This document shows positions 43,462 through 53,064 of a stretch of 64,000 nt of DNA, in pieces. The stretch spans positions 2,067,501-2,131,500 of the forward strand of contig NZ_CP061205.1 of the NCBI RefSeq assembly GCF_015240255.1. Direction: 5' to 3'. Made by a program: the position numbers and the translations under genes. Position 1 is the stretch's first letter, and each line of letters begins with the position of its first letter. This stretch comes from Kordiimonas pumila. GTDB taxonomy: Bacteria > Pseudomonadota > Alphaproteobacteria > Sphingomonadales > Kordiimonadaceae. Below the pieces are notes generated by a model. It was not told where the DNA came from. It worked only from the letters and a program-made list of their open reading frames with translations, and ran no database searches.

Positions 43462-45135
43462 ATGGATCTTTACATGGCTTCGCAAGACTTTACCCCCAAA
43501 TTATGGACGCTTCTGCGCGGTGGGTACAGCATGCAAAACTTGCGGGCGGATTTTACAGCCGGCCTGACCGTTGCAGTGGTCGCCTTGCCGCTTGCCATGG
43601 CCATTGGGATTGCAAGCGGTGCCTCGCCCGATAAGGGGCTAGTGACAGCGATTGTGGCCGGGTTCCTTATTTCCCTGCTCGGGGGCTCGCGTGTGCAGAT
43701 TGGTGGCCCAACGGGGGCCTTCATTGTGGTTGTGTTTAATGTGATTGCCGAGCATGGCTATGACGGTCTTTTGTTGGCAACAATACTAGCCGGTTTTATT
43801 TTGATATTGGCTGGTTATGCCCGTTTTGGACAGGTTATACGGTATATTCCGTACCCTGTTGTAACTGGTTTTACGGCGGGTATTGCTGTCATTATTGCCT
43901 CGTCGCAGGTTCAGGACTTTTTTGGCCTTTCACTTGATGCTGTGCCCGCTGAGTTTTTGAGCCGCTGGGCTGCTTATGTGCATGGTTTTCCCAGCATGAG
44001 CATGGTTGCTGTTGTTGTTGGCCTTTCAGCCCTTTTCATTATTTTGGGGTTCAGGAAATGGGCACCGTCTGTTCCCGGTAATTTGGTGGCTGTGGCGGTT
44101 GTGTCCCTTGGGGTTTATGCTTTTCATATGCCGGTGGAAACAATCGCGGACCGTTTCCCGAATATAGCGGTGGGGTTGCCCACGCCGCAGTTGCCCGCGT
44201 GGGATTATGCAAAGTTTTTGGAAATTATCCCCTCTGCTTTTACGATTGCCTTCCTTGCTGGGATTGAGGCGCTTTTGTCGGCTATGGTGGCGGACGGGAT
44301 GACAGGGTACCGGCACAGGCCGGGACAGGAACTGGTGGGGCAGGGCGTTGCTAACATTGTCTCAGCTCTGTTTGCAGGATTACCCGCAACAGGGGCAATT
44401 GCGCGGACAGCTGTGAACATTAAATCGGGCGCAAAAACCCCTATTGCAGGCATGTTTCATGCGGCCTTCATACTTGCTTTTGTGGTGCTGGCTAGTGATG
44501 TGATGGGTTTTATTCCACTTGCGGTATTGTCTGCTATTTTATTCGTGGTCGCCTGGAATATGAGCGAAGTGCATCATTTTGTGCATATTCTGAAAATGCC
44601 GAGTAATGACCGTTTCATTTTACTGCTGACCTTCTTTTTAACTGTGCTGGTTGATTTGACGGTTGCAATTGGGGTGGGGGTTACACTGGCATCTTTGCAG
44701 TTCCTGTATGAGATGAGTAAATCTGAAAGCTTGCATGTACAGGGGCGAAAAATTCGTGATGATGAGGCTTTGATACCAGAGGATGTTCACCAGCGGGACG
44801 CGTTACCTGAAGGTGTTGAAGTGTTCCGTTTTATGGGGCCTATATTTTTTGGCATGGCTGACAGGTTAGCAGATAAGTTTCAGTCTATGGTGACAGCGCC
44901 AAAGGTGCTGATTGTGCGGATGAAGCTGGTGCCTTATATGGATGTGGCAGGGGTGCGGGTGATTGGTAACCTCGTGGCGCATTATAAAACTAAGGGCACA
45001 GTGATTATTTTTACGGGGCTTCAAGCACAGCCAAAAGAGATTCTGGAAAAGGCCGATATCCGCCCCACTGCACTGGATGTTCTATTTATTGACAGATACG
45101 AGGATGCTGTTAGGCGGGCATGTGATCTCGTTTAA
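43462..45135 (+). CDS. SulP-family anion transporter with STAS domain
   Basis: A 557-residue protein: LRADFTAGLTVAVVALPLAMAIGIASG (family signature, first membrane helices), about 12-14 membrane segments to residue 410, and a C-terminal STAS domain (about 440-550, with KVLIVRMKLVPYMDVAG). Members carry sulfate, bicarbonate or dicarboxylates; the substrate here is not determined. ATG at 43462 or 43474, neither with a clear ribosome site. Its stop overlaps the stop of the convergent GNAT gene. Confidence 0.9.
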   Translation: MDLYMASQDFTPKLWTLLRGGYSMQNLRADFTAGLTVAVVALPLAMAIGIASGASPDKGLVTAIVAGFLISLLGGSRVQIGGPTGAFIVVVFNVIAEHGYDGLLLATILAGFILILAGYARFGQVIRYIPYPVVTGFTAGIAVIIASSQVQDFFGLSLDAVPAEFLSRWAAYVHGFPSMSMVAVVVGLSALFIILGFRKWAPSVPGNLVAVAVVSLGVYAFHMPVETIADRFPNIAVGLPTPQLPAWDYAKFLEIIPSAFTIAFLAGIEALLSAMVADGMTGYRHRPGQELVGQGVANIVSALFAGLPATGAIARTAVNIKSGAKTPIAGMFHAAFILAFVVLASDVMGFIPLAVLSAILFVVAWNMSEVHHFVHILKMPSNDRFILLLTFFLTVLVDLTVAIGVGVTLASLQFLYEMSKSESLHVQGRKIRDDEALIPEDVHQRDALPEGVEVFRFMGPIFFGMADRLADKFQSMVTAPKVLIVRMKLVPYMDVAGVRVIGNLVAHYKTKGTVIIFTGLQAQPKEILEKADIRPTALDVLFIDRYEDAVRRACDLV

Positions 45136-46265
45136 ATCTTTTTCTCATACACCCGGTAGGTTTTATAAATAACGCAGCCGATTTCTTCTAGAATAGAGCG
45201 CATGCCGTCATTGTCTTCCAGAATCCAGCCAAGTTCGCCGAAGTAAGCGCCGCGTTTTTCAACATGCTTGCGGCTTTCATCTATCATCCACATGGCCATA
45301 GCTGCGCCCAGAGGGCCGCGCTGGAACTTTTTGCGCACACCCATCAGTGGCACGCGACAGCGGTCCTCACGGCCATTCAGCATGCGCCACAGAAGCTTGA
45401 AAATGCCGAAGGGCAATAGCTTACCGCCCAAATCGCGGATTTTATGGTTCACATCAGGGATTGTAACCATAAAGGCAACGGGTACATCGTCATACTCGCA
45501 GATATAAGTGCGGTAAGGTTTTACAATCTGTTTTAGGCTTTTAGCTGTATGGTCTACTTCTTCCTGAGTAAACTGCACATAGCCCCAATTGTCCTGCCAT
45601 GCTTCGTTGAAAATATCCATGATCACCTTTAGCTCGGCGTCATATTTTTTCATATCGATAGGCCGCAAGGTTACTCGCTGGTTTTTCTGGGCCATTTTAA
45701 CAATGCGTTTGGCACGGTCAGGCAGAGGGATGTTCAGGTCAAGCGAATAGGCAAACATGTCTTTTGCTTTTTCAAGGCCGTTTTCCTTGATCCAACTGTC
45801 ATAAGCGGGCAAGCCGTGCGGCATGAGTATGCAAGGTGGGGTATCAAAACCTTTAACAAGCGTACCGGTTTCCATGTTGGCAGAAAAAGACCAAGGCCCT
45901 TGCATGCGAACACAGCCGCGTTCTTTTAGCCATTTTTCTGCTGTTTCCAGAAGGAGGCCGGCTGTTTCCTGGTCTGCTGCTTCAAAAAAGCCAAAATGCC
46001 CCAGATTAGGGCCCCACTTTTCCTGCGCTAGTGAATCGATTTGTGCGCTAATTCGGCCAGTGGCTTTGCCGTCACGTTCTGCTAGAAAAAGGGCGACATC
46101 AGCATGCTTGAAATAGGGGTTGTTTTCGGGAAGTAGAACGTCCATGCGTTCTATCATCAAGGGCTGAATCCAGTTTGGATCATCTTTATAAACCGTTTCT
46201 GTCACCAGAACGAATTGTTTTAGATCATCTTTATCGGTTATTTGCCTGATAGTCAGTTCGCCCAC
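45132..46265 (-). CDS. GNAT-fold N-acyltransferase, candidate bacterial ceramide synthase
   Basis: A 377-residue protein of the YghO-like GNAT group: VYKDDPNWIQPLMIER near the start, GRISAQIDSLAQ, a central MQGPWSFSANMETGTLV and DTPPCILMPHGLPAYDSWI, and the late VPLMGVRKKFQRGPLGAAMAMWMID. As I recall, the Caulobacter ceramide synthase belongs to this group and acylates the sphingoid base amino group. Position at the edge of the sphingolipid genes (flippase, LptFG-like, kinase, SPT) supports that here. Soluble. Substrate is inferred from context. Confidence 0.7.
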   Translation of the reverse strand: MGELTIRQITDKDDLKQFVLVTETVYKDDPNWIQPLMIERMDVLLPENNPYFKHADVALFLAERDGKATGRISAQIDSLAQEKWGPNLGHFGFFEAADQETAGLLLETAEKWLKERGCVRMQGPWSFSANMETGTLVKGFDTPPCILMPHGLPAYDSWIKENGLEKAKDMFAYSLDLNIPLPDRAKRIVKMAQKNQRVTLRPIDMKKYDAELKVIMDIFNEAWQDNWGYVQFTQEEVDHTAKSLKQIVKPYRTYICEYDDVPVAFMVTIPDVNHKIRDLGGKLLPFGIFKLLWRMLNGREDRCRVPLMGVRKKFQRGPLGAAMAMWMIDESRKHVEKRGAYFGELGWILEDNDGMRSILEEIGCVIYKTYRVYEKKI

Positions 46266-46347
46266 GGGCGTATCCTTCCCAGTTTATTCTTTGGTACTCT
46301 TGGATAACGAAGCCAAGAAATTTTGCAAGTTATAAAACGCCTTGTGG

Positions 46348-47886
46348 TCATGATGTTTTTTTAGTTTTTTTACGTTTGCCAATTTTGCCCAAGGCGGCTG
46401 CGTCCTCAGGCGCTAGCCCAAATCTTATTATGCCAACAAGGCCCACAAGGAGCAGGAAAAGGGCTGTAACGATGCCGTAAGGTGGTTGCCACTGGAAGCT
46501 GTAGGGCACAAGCGCTAGCAAGATGCCCGAAAGCAATATGGCTGCTGCCATGGGGCGCAGCATTTGGCGATTATAAGGGGTAAGGCCAAAGAGAAATTTG
46601 GCTTGTATAAGGCTAAGGCCTGCTGTGGTGTTTAGGCCGCAGGCTGCCGCGATTGCTGCGCCAGTAACGCCGTAAAGTGGAATGAGGTGAAAGCCAAGGG
46701 CTAGCATCACAATAAGGCCAGCCATACCATTTGCGGGTGGTAACAGGCGGTGACCCAGCATCTCAATGATGGAAGACGAGGGGCCTGTGGCTGCTTCAAA
46801 CACACGGCCTGCACATAAAATGGCAATAGCGGCTGTCGCGGCTTCGAATTCTGGGCGCATGGCAGCTAGAATATCATGCCGGGCCAAAATAAGGGCAGCG
46901 CCAAAGGGCAGCGCTATTGTAACAGAAAGCCGGGTGGCATAGCCATACATGCTATCAAGTGCCTTGCGGTCACCGTGGCCTTCCTTTTCTGCCGCTAACG
47001 GTGCCATAACATATTCAAATGTCATTCTAACAGCTTGCAGGGCGCTGGCTATTTTCCGAGCGACAGAATAATAACCTCCAGCCGCAGCACCTTGTGCCCC
47101 CGGCAGCATGAAGTTCAGGAACATAACAGGGAATTCACTAAACAGACGCTTGATAAGGTTTGCCGGCATAATCGCATAGCAGTATTTTAATATTTCCTTT
47201 GGCGTTTCGCCTTGCAGTGGGGCTTTTATAATGGCTCTAAAGTTATAATGTTTTGCGACAAGTTTGAGCGCAAGTATGGCGGCGGCAATAACACTGAGAA
47301 GGTGTGCCAGAAAAAGACCGTATGTGAAAAGCCCAAGGGCTGCAAACGCCATCGCTGCAACAAGCCGTATGCCCTGTTCATAAAAAATACGCACCTTGAT
47401 TTCAGGGCCAAAGTTTCGTGTTGCTCTCACAGCAGCGGTTGCTACCTCAACCACAGTCCAGAACGGCAAAACCCATGCATAGAGGCGCATGACAGTGACC
47501 AGCTTTTCAGCGTCTGCATCAGCGGCACTAATGAAACCGGCAAGGTAGGGGGCAAAAAGAGTTATAGGCAGCGCAATAATGCAGCCAAAGAAAAAGCTTA
47601 TTTTTAGGGCAAAGCCTGTAATGTTGTCTGCATCTGCTCCTGCTTTTGGGATGTAACGCTGCAAGGCTGTTGGCATTGCAGCCTCGGCTATACCCGTCGC
47701 GACCTTTATATAGCTCCAGAGTACGGCATAGAGACCAAAGGTGGCTGCGCCGTATGCCCATGTAAAAGCAATAACGGAAGCAACTTCAATAAGCGCCCCC
47801 ATGCGGCCGACAAAAGCGAGGCCCGCGCCGCCTGCAATTCGTTCTTCGTGGCTTTTAAGGGGGGCGCTGTTTAGGGGGTCAGTCAT
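46348..47886 (-). CDS. Wzx/MurJ-like lipid flippase
   Basis: A polytopic protein of about 512 residues from the ATG at 47886, with around 12-14 membrane segments and no soluble domain, of the polysaccharide/oligosaccharide transporter (MOP) superfamily. That start overlaps the LptG-like stop by eight bases (ATGACTGA), indicating coupling; an upstream in-frame ATG at 47952 would overlap by 74 bases and is rejected. MOP proteins flip lipid-linked precursors across the inner membrane. Its place among sphingolipid genes suggests a sphingolipid or glycolipid substrate, which is inference. Confidence 0.75.
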   Translation of the reverse strand: MTDPLNSAPLKSHEERIAGGAGLAFVGRMGALIEVASVIAFTWAYGAATFGLYAVLWSYIKVATGIAEAAMPTALQRYIPKAGADADNITGFALKISFFFGCIIALPITLFAPYLAGFISAADADAEKLVTVMRLYAWVLPFWTVVEVATAAVRATRNFGPEIKVRIFYEQGIRLVAAMAFAALGLFTYGLFLAHLLSVIAAAILALKLVAKHYNFRAIIKAPLQGETPKEILKYCYAIMPANLIKRLFSEFPVMFLNFMLPGAQGAAAGGYYSVARKIASALQAVRMTFEYVMAPLAAEKEGHGDRKALDSMYGYATRLSVTIALPFGAALILARHDILAAMRPEFEAATAAIAILCAGRVFEAATGPSSSIIEMLGHRLLPPANGMAGLIVMLALGFHLIPLYGVTGAAIAAACGLNTTAGLSLIQAKFLFGLTPYNRQMLRPMAAAILLSGILLALVPYSFQWQPPYGIVTALFLLLVGLVGIIRFGLAPEDAAALGKIGKRKKTKKTS

Positions 47887-49036
47887 GGGAGGCGTGATGC
47901 TTTCCTCTTGGACGGGTGCCTTCTTCGGTATGAAAGATGACCGAGTATCCAACCAGCAGGAATAAGAAGAACGGCGCCCATGATGCTAGAAATGGTGGTG
48001 CAACGCCAAATTCTCCCATCGCCAGCATGAAATTGTCAGCGACAAAAAAGCTAAAGCCTAAGGCCATGCCAAACACCAGCCGGACAGCAAGATTGCCAGC
48101 GCGCTGAATGCCAAAGGCTGCAACAGCGGCAAGCAAAGGCATCAGTAGGGTTGAGGCCGGGCCTGCAAATTTTTGCAAAAAGCTCGACATCAGCCTGTCT
48201 GTTGGCAGGCCTTCTTGCTTCAGCCGGTTCATGGATCGCCACAACCCAACAAAAGAAACATGGTCAGCTTTTACTGTAAGGGCCAGAAAACGGTCTGGCT
48301 GGCTTTTGATATCCCATGTCATGGTGGGGTGTATTGTTAGTTCGTGGGAGTCTGCATTAAACCTGCGCACTTCGTGCAAGGTCCACACACGGTCCTGATA
48401 CCATGCAAAATCAGCGCTAACCATGGCAGTGAGTTTGCGGTTTTGGTCGCGCTCGAAGATAAATACTTTATCGAGTACAAGGCGTTCGCCGTGGCGGCTT
48501 ACAGCCTGTGCCATAATAATATTATTATCTTCCTTAACCCAGACGCGACCAGAAAGCGCGGTGCTGGGGGGAAGGTCAACGGCGTAGTTATTATCTTGCC
48601 AGTAATCGAGCGCAGCATTGCCTTTGACGACAATTGTTTCATTAAAGGCAAAATGGCACAGGGCAACAATAAGGGAGGCAAGGCCCAGAGGTAGCAAAAT
48701 ACGGTGTGCAGATAGCCCGCTCGCTTTCATAATAATAACTTCGCTGTGCTGGTTGAGTGTCGCCAAGGTGAGAAGTGTTGCCAGCAATGCAGTGAACGGT
48801 GAAAACTGTGAGATTAACTGCGGGGCTCTGAGGCTTACGTATGAGACAAGCGAGGTCCATGTGGCACCGTCTGCCTTCATGATATCATCGGAGGTGGCGA
48901 GCAGGTCGAGGAATTGCAAAACTGCAGTGAGGCCAATGAGCATGCCCAGAAAGCGGCCAAGGTACATTTTCACCATATAGCGAGCGATGGTACGGGACGG
49001 GAAAAATAGACGTCTTATTTGACGGATAAGGGTCAT
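47879..49036 (-). CDS. lptG: LptG-like permease of a lipid-export ABC system
   Basis: A 385-residue YjgP/YjgQ-family protein: two N-terminal membrane helices with MVKMYLGRFLGMLIGLTAVLQF, SFSPFTALLATLLTLATLNQHSEVIIMKASGLS (family signature region, positions about 75-110), a large periplasmic domain and three C-terminal helices with LLAAVAAFGIQRAGN. Forms a heteromer with LptF and LptB for lipopolysaccharide transport. It overlaps the LptF-like gene by four bases and the flippase gene by eight. Separation from the usual lptD neighbourhood and placement in a sphingolipid locus suggest a paralogue for another lipid. Confidence 0.82.
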   Translation of the reverse strand: MTLIRQIRRLFFPSRTIARYMVKMYLGRFLGMLIGLTAVLQFLDLLATSDDIMKADGATWTSLVSYVSLRAPQLISQFSPFTALLATLLTLATLNQHSEVIIMKASGLSAHRILLPLGLASLIVALCHFAFNETIVVKGNAALDYWQDNNYAVDLPPSTALSGRVWVKEDNNIIMAQAVSRHGERLVLDKVFIFERDQNRKLTAMVSADFAWYQDRVWTLHEVRRFNADSHELTIHPTMTWDIKSQPDRFLALTVKADHVSFVGLWRSMNRLKQEGLPTDRLMSSFLQKFAGPASTLLMPLLAAVAAFGIQRAGNLAVRLVFGMALGFSFFVADNFMLAMGEFGVAPPFLASWAPFFLFLLVGYSVIFHTEEGTRPRGKHHASHD

Positions 49037-50226
49037 AAATCATCCATCCCCATGATTTTTTTACTAAGCTTTTTAATGGGCCCACTGATAGCTCCCCATA
49101 TGCTGTCAATAAGGGCGAGCGGTTCCCCGCCTGCTCTGAATGCAGCAATATGGAAAAAGAAGAAACTAAGGCCTGCAAACCCAGCAAACAGAAGCCATAT
49201 AGACGAGTAAGGCGAGGCACCATGATGGACGGCGGTTTCCATTGCTTCCATAAATTCGTTGTAAACAATCAAGAGTGACAGGCCTATCACTATGCCCGTT
49301 CCCCGGCCTGTTCTCTTATTGGTAATACCCATAGGTACTGCCAGAAAAGGAATAACAAAAAAGGATAAGCTATGCATTAGGCGCCAATGGAAATTACCAT
49401 TAAAGGCAGCGCGCATTTCTGCTGACTGGAGAGGGTTATTTCGCTCCACATATAATTCGGGCAAGGTTAGCTCAAGCTCTTCCCCGCCGCGTTCGCGAAA
49501 ACTATCGCGTGCGGGAAGGTGAATTTTAAGATCTTGTCGATCAAAGCTTAAGACACGTGGTTTGTTTTGTCGTTCGTTTAAATCTACAAGTCTACCGTTA
49601 TAAAGGCGTAACAGAATGGTTTGATCGTCCCCTGTCGCATAAAAACCACCTCGTTCGGCGGTTATTGCCATGCTGCCACGTTCATTGCGCCGTTCCATGA
49701 AAATACCGTGCAGTTCAGCACCTTTTTTATGGGATTCTTCAACAAGCAAGGTGATGTCGTCACCAAGGTCGATAAACTCCCCAACACGGATGCTGGCACC
49801 AAGGGCACCGCTTCTTAGGTCGAAGACCAAACCTCTATATGTATAGCGGCTATAGGGCTGAACCCAGCCGACAAGAATAGTGTTAATAACGGCAAGGAAC
49901 ATGGCCAACAATAAAAGAGGGCGCATCAACCGCATCAGGCCAATACCCGACGATGTTATGGCATCAAATTCACTTGATAGTGATATTTTTCGGAATGCGA
50001 GTAAAATGCCCAGTAATAACCCAACAGGCAGAGCAAGGCCTAAATAGTGCGGCGTTAGGTTTGCCAGCATTTGAAAGACAATGTTCGCGGGTCCGCCTTG
50101 ATTAACGACAAAATCAAACAACTTGAGCATTTTCTCAAGAATCAACAATAGAGCCGCTACGCCTAAGGTAGACAACAAAGGCATCATTACCTGACGCAAG
50201 AGATATCGGTCTATTTTTGTAAACAT
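49033..50226 (-). CDS. lptF: LptF-like permease of a lipid-export ABC system
   Basis: A 397-residue YjgP/YjgQ-family protein: RYLLRQVMMPLLSTLGVAALLLI opening, ALPVGLLLGILLAFRKISLSSEFDAITSSGIG (family signature near 60-95), periplasmic domain (about 125-290) and C-terminal helices with PMGITNKRTGRG. Partner of the LptG-like protein, whose ATG overlaps this stop. No LptB, LptC or LptA gene is adjacent, so the ATPase would be shared or elsewhere. Expressed toward the flippase and divergent from the DUF2141 gene by about 180 bases. Confidence 0.82.
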   Translation of the reverse strand: MFTKIDRYLLRQVMMPLLSTLGVAALLLILEKMLKLFDFVVNQGGPANIVFQMLANLTPHYLGLALPVGLLLGILLAFRKISLSSEFDAITSSGIGLMRLMRPLLLLAMFLAVINTILVGWVQPYSRYTYRGLVFDLRSGALGASIRVGEFIDLGDDITLLVEESHKKGAELHGIFMERRNERGSMAITAERGGFYATGDDQTILLRLYNGRLVDLNERQNKPRVLSFDRQDLKIHLPARDSFRERGGEELELTLPELYVERNNPLQSAEMRAAFNGNFHWRLMHSLSFFVIPFLAVPMGITNKRTGRGTGIVIGLSLLIVYNEFMEAMETAVHHGASPYSSIWLLFAGFAGLSFFFFHIAAFRAGGEPLALIDSIWGAISGPIKKLSKKIMGMDDL

Positions 50227-50408
50227 ATGTTGGCGCTACACCGGTTACAGGATTGATTCAAGTGTCTTTTTAGCTCATTGTGGCGCCAAACACGGCAAAT
50301 GCATGTTGTGTTATACATGATTTAAGGTCATATGGGACATAATTTCGCCACCATCAGGTTGCATTTGCTGTATAAATCTTGCAGGCGTTTTATAGCCGGG
50401 AGTACTGA

Positions 50409-50984
50409 ATGTATTGTAAATTTTACTACAGGGTGTTGCTATTAATCGCAACCTTTGTATTCAGTTCCCAGTCAGGATGGTCTTTTGATATTAAAAGTCA
50501 GGAAATTCTAGATGAACAGGAAATTAAGTCTGACCCTGTTCATGTTGCTGAAGGGGATTGTTCCAAGAACGCTGCTGGGCCGGCTGTTTTGGTGCGAGTA
50601 GAAAATATTAAAGATGTTGAGGGGAATCTGCGCGCTCAGGTTTATGGGCCGAACCCTGATGATTTTTTGGAGAAAGGTAAAAAACTGGTCCGAGTGGATG
50701 TCCCGGTAACGTCTGAAGGGGAACAGGAAGTATGTGTGCCTTTTCCTAGTGTTGGCCAGTTTGCTTTAGTCGTGATGCATGACAGAAACGCGAATGGTAA
50801 GGCTGACTTTTTCAGCGAAGGCTTTGGTTTTTCAAATAATCCCAAGCTAAAATTGGCAGCCCCTGACGGTGAAGATGTGATGTTTACTGTTGTTGAAGGC
50901 ATTAGCAAAATGACAGTTGAGTTGAAATATATTTTTGGATCAGATGAAAAACAGGAAAAGCGCCGTAAACTAAAACGCCGTTAG
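50409..50984 (+). CDS. DUF2141 periplasmic protein (CpgA-like)
   Basis: A 191-residue exported protein: signal peptide (1-25), then a DUF2141 domain with VRVENIKDVEGNLRAQVYG, the acidic FALVVMHDRNANGKADF loop resembling a calcium-binding motif, and a very basic C terminus (KQEKRRKLKRR). GGGAG before the ATG. From memory, the Caulobacter locus for anionic ceramide-phosphoglycerate has a DUF2141 protein beside the ceramide kinase; the same order (DUF2141, lipid kinase, NTase-like, SPT region) is seen here. Function unresolved. Confidence 0.72.
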   Translation: MYCKFYYRVLLLIATFVFSSQSGWSFDIKSQEILDEQEIKSDPVHVAEGDCSKNAAGPAVLVRVENIKDVEGNLRAQVYGPNPDDFLEKGKKLVRVDVPVTSEGEQEVCVPFPSVGQFALVVMHDRNANGKADFFSEGFGFSNNPKLKLAAPDGEDVMFTVVEGISKMTVELKYIFGSDEKQEKRRKLKRR

Positions 50985-51081
50985 TGTTGAAAAAAGATCA
51001 AAACCCGGTTATGTAGTGCCGCGTCATTAATTTGTCATGTAGGGATTTGCCCTGATATCTGTGTAACCGGAGCTGAATTGC

Positions 51082-52080
51082 ATGCAGCTGGATAAAACAA
51101 ACCTGAAATCGGGTGCTGTTGTACCGCTGGTGGCAATTGTCTCTAATCCATTGAGTACGACAAACGCTGGTGGCATGCACGCCATTCGCAAGCTTCTTAA
51201 TGAAAGTGCAAATGTTGTTCACTTTGAGCTGAACGGCATAGAAACTGTTGACGAAGCCCTAAGCTTGTTTGGTAAAGCCAACCCTGCAATGCTAATTATT
51301 AATGGCGGTGATGGTACTATCGGGGCGGTCCTTGCCTCTATTGTGCATAAAAACCCTTTCAAAGTCATTCCGCCGATTGCCTTTATGCCTGGCGGTAAAA
51401 CTAATATGACGGCTTCTGATTTAGGCTTTAAAGGCCGGCCTATTCGGGTCTTGAAAAAGCTTTTGCTGCTGGCAAAAGAAGGACGGATACCTGAGCACTT
51501 GACGACAAGAAGCGTTATTGAAATGGATTTAGGTGACGGGGAATTGCCTCGCGTTGGAACTTTTTTTGGAACAGCGGGTGTTGTTAAGGGTATTTTTTGG
51601 TGCCGTGAGAATGCCTATTCCATGGGGTTGCCAAATACGCTTGCGCACTTTGTGTCTTTCACAAAGCTTCTGGTGTCGGCAATTGGTTTTGGCCGTGAAA
51701 AAAATCTTCTGGTCTCTGACCCAATGACGATTAGCATCCCTGGTAGTGGTAGAATGGCTGGTCAGTATGCTTCTGTTGTGGCGACTACACTTGATAAGCT
51801 TTTATTAGGGTTGCGGCCTTATGGAAAAGAGGGCGTCGGTGGCTTGGGCTTCTCTGCTATTGAATCAGGAAGTGGTAACCTTTTTAGGGCCTTTAAAGGC
51901 TTGGTGACAGGTAGTTTTGGCACCAAAACTATTCATGGTAGCCATGTAAGGCGTAGCAACGAGATTAGAATAGAGGGCACAGACCCTGTTACGCTTGACG
52001 GCGAAATTTATCATCCGATTGCAGGTATACCAATAACGCTGCGGGGAAGCACGGCTCTTACCTTTATTTCACTAAAATAG
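51082..52080 (+). CDS. Diacylglycerol-kinase-fold lipid kinase, candidate ceramide kinase (CpgB-like)
   Basis: A 332-residue protein with the DAGK catalytic fold: VAIVSNPLSTTNAGGM start and the nucleotide-binding INGGDGTIGAVL (GGD at 75-77), FMPGGKTNMTASDLG and the late GSHVRRSNEIRIEG followed by TLDGEIYHP, matching bacterial lipid kinases. No membrane segments. Between the DUF2141 gene and an NTase-like gene, opposite the SPT operon. In Caulobacter the equivalent gene phosphorylates ceramide; the same role is inferred. Confidence 0.78.
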   Translation: MQLDKTNLKSGAVVPLVAIVSNPLSTTNAGGMHAIRKLLNESANVVHFELNGIETVDEALSLFGKANPAMLIINGGDGTIGAVLASIVHKNPFKVIPPIAFMPGGKTNMTASDLGFKGRPIRVLKKLLLLAKEGRIPEHLTTRSVIEMDLGDGELPRVGTFFGTAGVVKGIFWCRENAYSMGLPNTLAHFVSFTKLLVSAIGFGREKNLLVSDPMTISIPGSGRMAGQYASVVATTLDKLLLGLRPYGKEGVGGLGFSAIESGSGNLFRAFKGLVTGSFGTKTIHGSHVRRSNEIRIEGTDPVTLDGEIYHPIAGIPITLRGSTALTFISLK

Positions 52081-52087
52081 GACAATC

Positions 52088-53017
52088 ATGCCCACTTCAA
52101 CACATGCGGCTGTGGTGAACTTTATTCATCATGAATGGCAGCGCTCAGTGCCTGAACCAGTTATGTTGGCAGCTGCTGATATTGCTTCAAATTATGGTGA
52201 TGCTGTGGTTGGAGTTTTGTTTTATGGATCTTGCCTTAGAACTGGTGAAATTGAAGATAAGGTTCTGGATTTTTATGTCATTGTTGATAGCTACAAGGCG
52301 GCCTATAAAAAACGTTGGTTAGCAATTGCCAACAAAATGCTTCCTCCAAATGTATTTTATCATGAAATGGACGCTTGCGGTATTAAGGTTCGGTCGAAAT
52401 ACGCTGTTTTATCGCTTCATGATTTGGGTTTTAGAGTTAGCTCAGAATGCCTGAATGTATCGGTTTGGGCGCGTTTCTGCCAACCATGTTATTTGCTGCA
52501 AGCAACGGATGCCAATACCCGGTCTGTAATTGAAGGCTATGTTGCTGATGCAGTGATAACAATGCTTTCAAACATACTGAAATTAAAGCCCACATTACGT
52601 GTCTCGCGTGATATGTGGGTCGCGGCATTCGAGCAGACATATGCTGCTGAATTGCGCTCGGAACGTAAAGGTAAAGGACTGGAGATATATCTGCTGGATC
52701 AAGAGCGTTATGATATGCTTACCCCAGTTGCGTTTGATGCTCTGGGGCTTGGACCGCAAGTAAAGCAGCCAAGTCGGATAGCTGCTTTGAAGGCACAAGT
52801 CATATGGGCGCTTCGGCGCTGGAATGGCAAGATTGTTAGTTTTCTGCGTCTTATAAAAGCATCTATGACTTTTGATGGTGGAATTGATTATCTGGCATGG
52901 AAAATTAAACGTCATTCTGGCGTTGAGATAGAAGTTACAGACTGGATGCGCAAACACCCGGTACTTGCTGGGGTTACGTTGTTCTGGAGGCTTCGAAAAA
53001 AAGGTGCCTTCAAGTAA
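52088..53017 (+). CDS. Nucleotidyltransferase-fold-like protein (candidate CpgC-type)
   Basis: A 309-residue protein. VGVLFYGSCLRTGEIEDK then VLDFYVIVDSYK resembles the G-S...D strand pattern of polymerase-beta-type nucleotidyltransferases, though the second acidic residue is not obvious. The C-terminal half is basic and helical with WKIKRH and an amphipathic end. Seven bases after the lipid kinase gene, so they are co-transcribed. By position it matches the third gene of the Caulobacter ceramide-phosphoglycerate set, as I recall it. Function inferred from context only. Confidence 0.6.
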   Translation: MPTSTHAAVVNFIHHEWQRSVPEPVMLAAADIASNYGDAVVGVLFYGSCLRTGEIEDKVLDFYVIVDSYKAAYKKRWLAIANKMLPPNVFYHEMDACGIKVRSKYAVLSLHDLGFRVSSECLNVSVWARFCQPCYLLQATDANTRSVIEGYVADAVITMLSNILKLKPTLRVSRDMWVAAFEQTYAAELRSERKGKGLEIYLLDQERYDMLTPVAFDALGLGPQVKQPSRIAALKAQVIWALRRWNGKIVSFLRLIKASMTFDGGIDYLAWKIKRHSGVEIEVTDWMRKHPVLAGVTLFWRLRKKGAFK

Positions 53018-53018
53018 A

Positions 53019-53040
53019 AAGCCAGCGAAAATGCTGGCTT
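53019..53040. terminator. Bidirectional intrinsic terminator
   Basis: Perfect 8-bp stem AAGCCAGC / GCTGGCTT with a 6-base loop between two convergent operons. On the minus strand it runs into TTTTTAC, serving the SPT operon; on the plus strand a looser T-rich tract follows. Confidence 0.85.
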
Positions 53041-53064
53041 CTTTGTGGTTTTAAAAATCTGTGA

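Noticed and set aside
52088-53017. NTase-like protein as a CBASS-type cyclic-nucleotide synthase
   Set aside because: No effector gene is adjacent and the operon partner is a lipid kinase of the sphingolipid locus; a lipid head-group role fits better.
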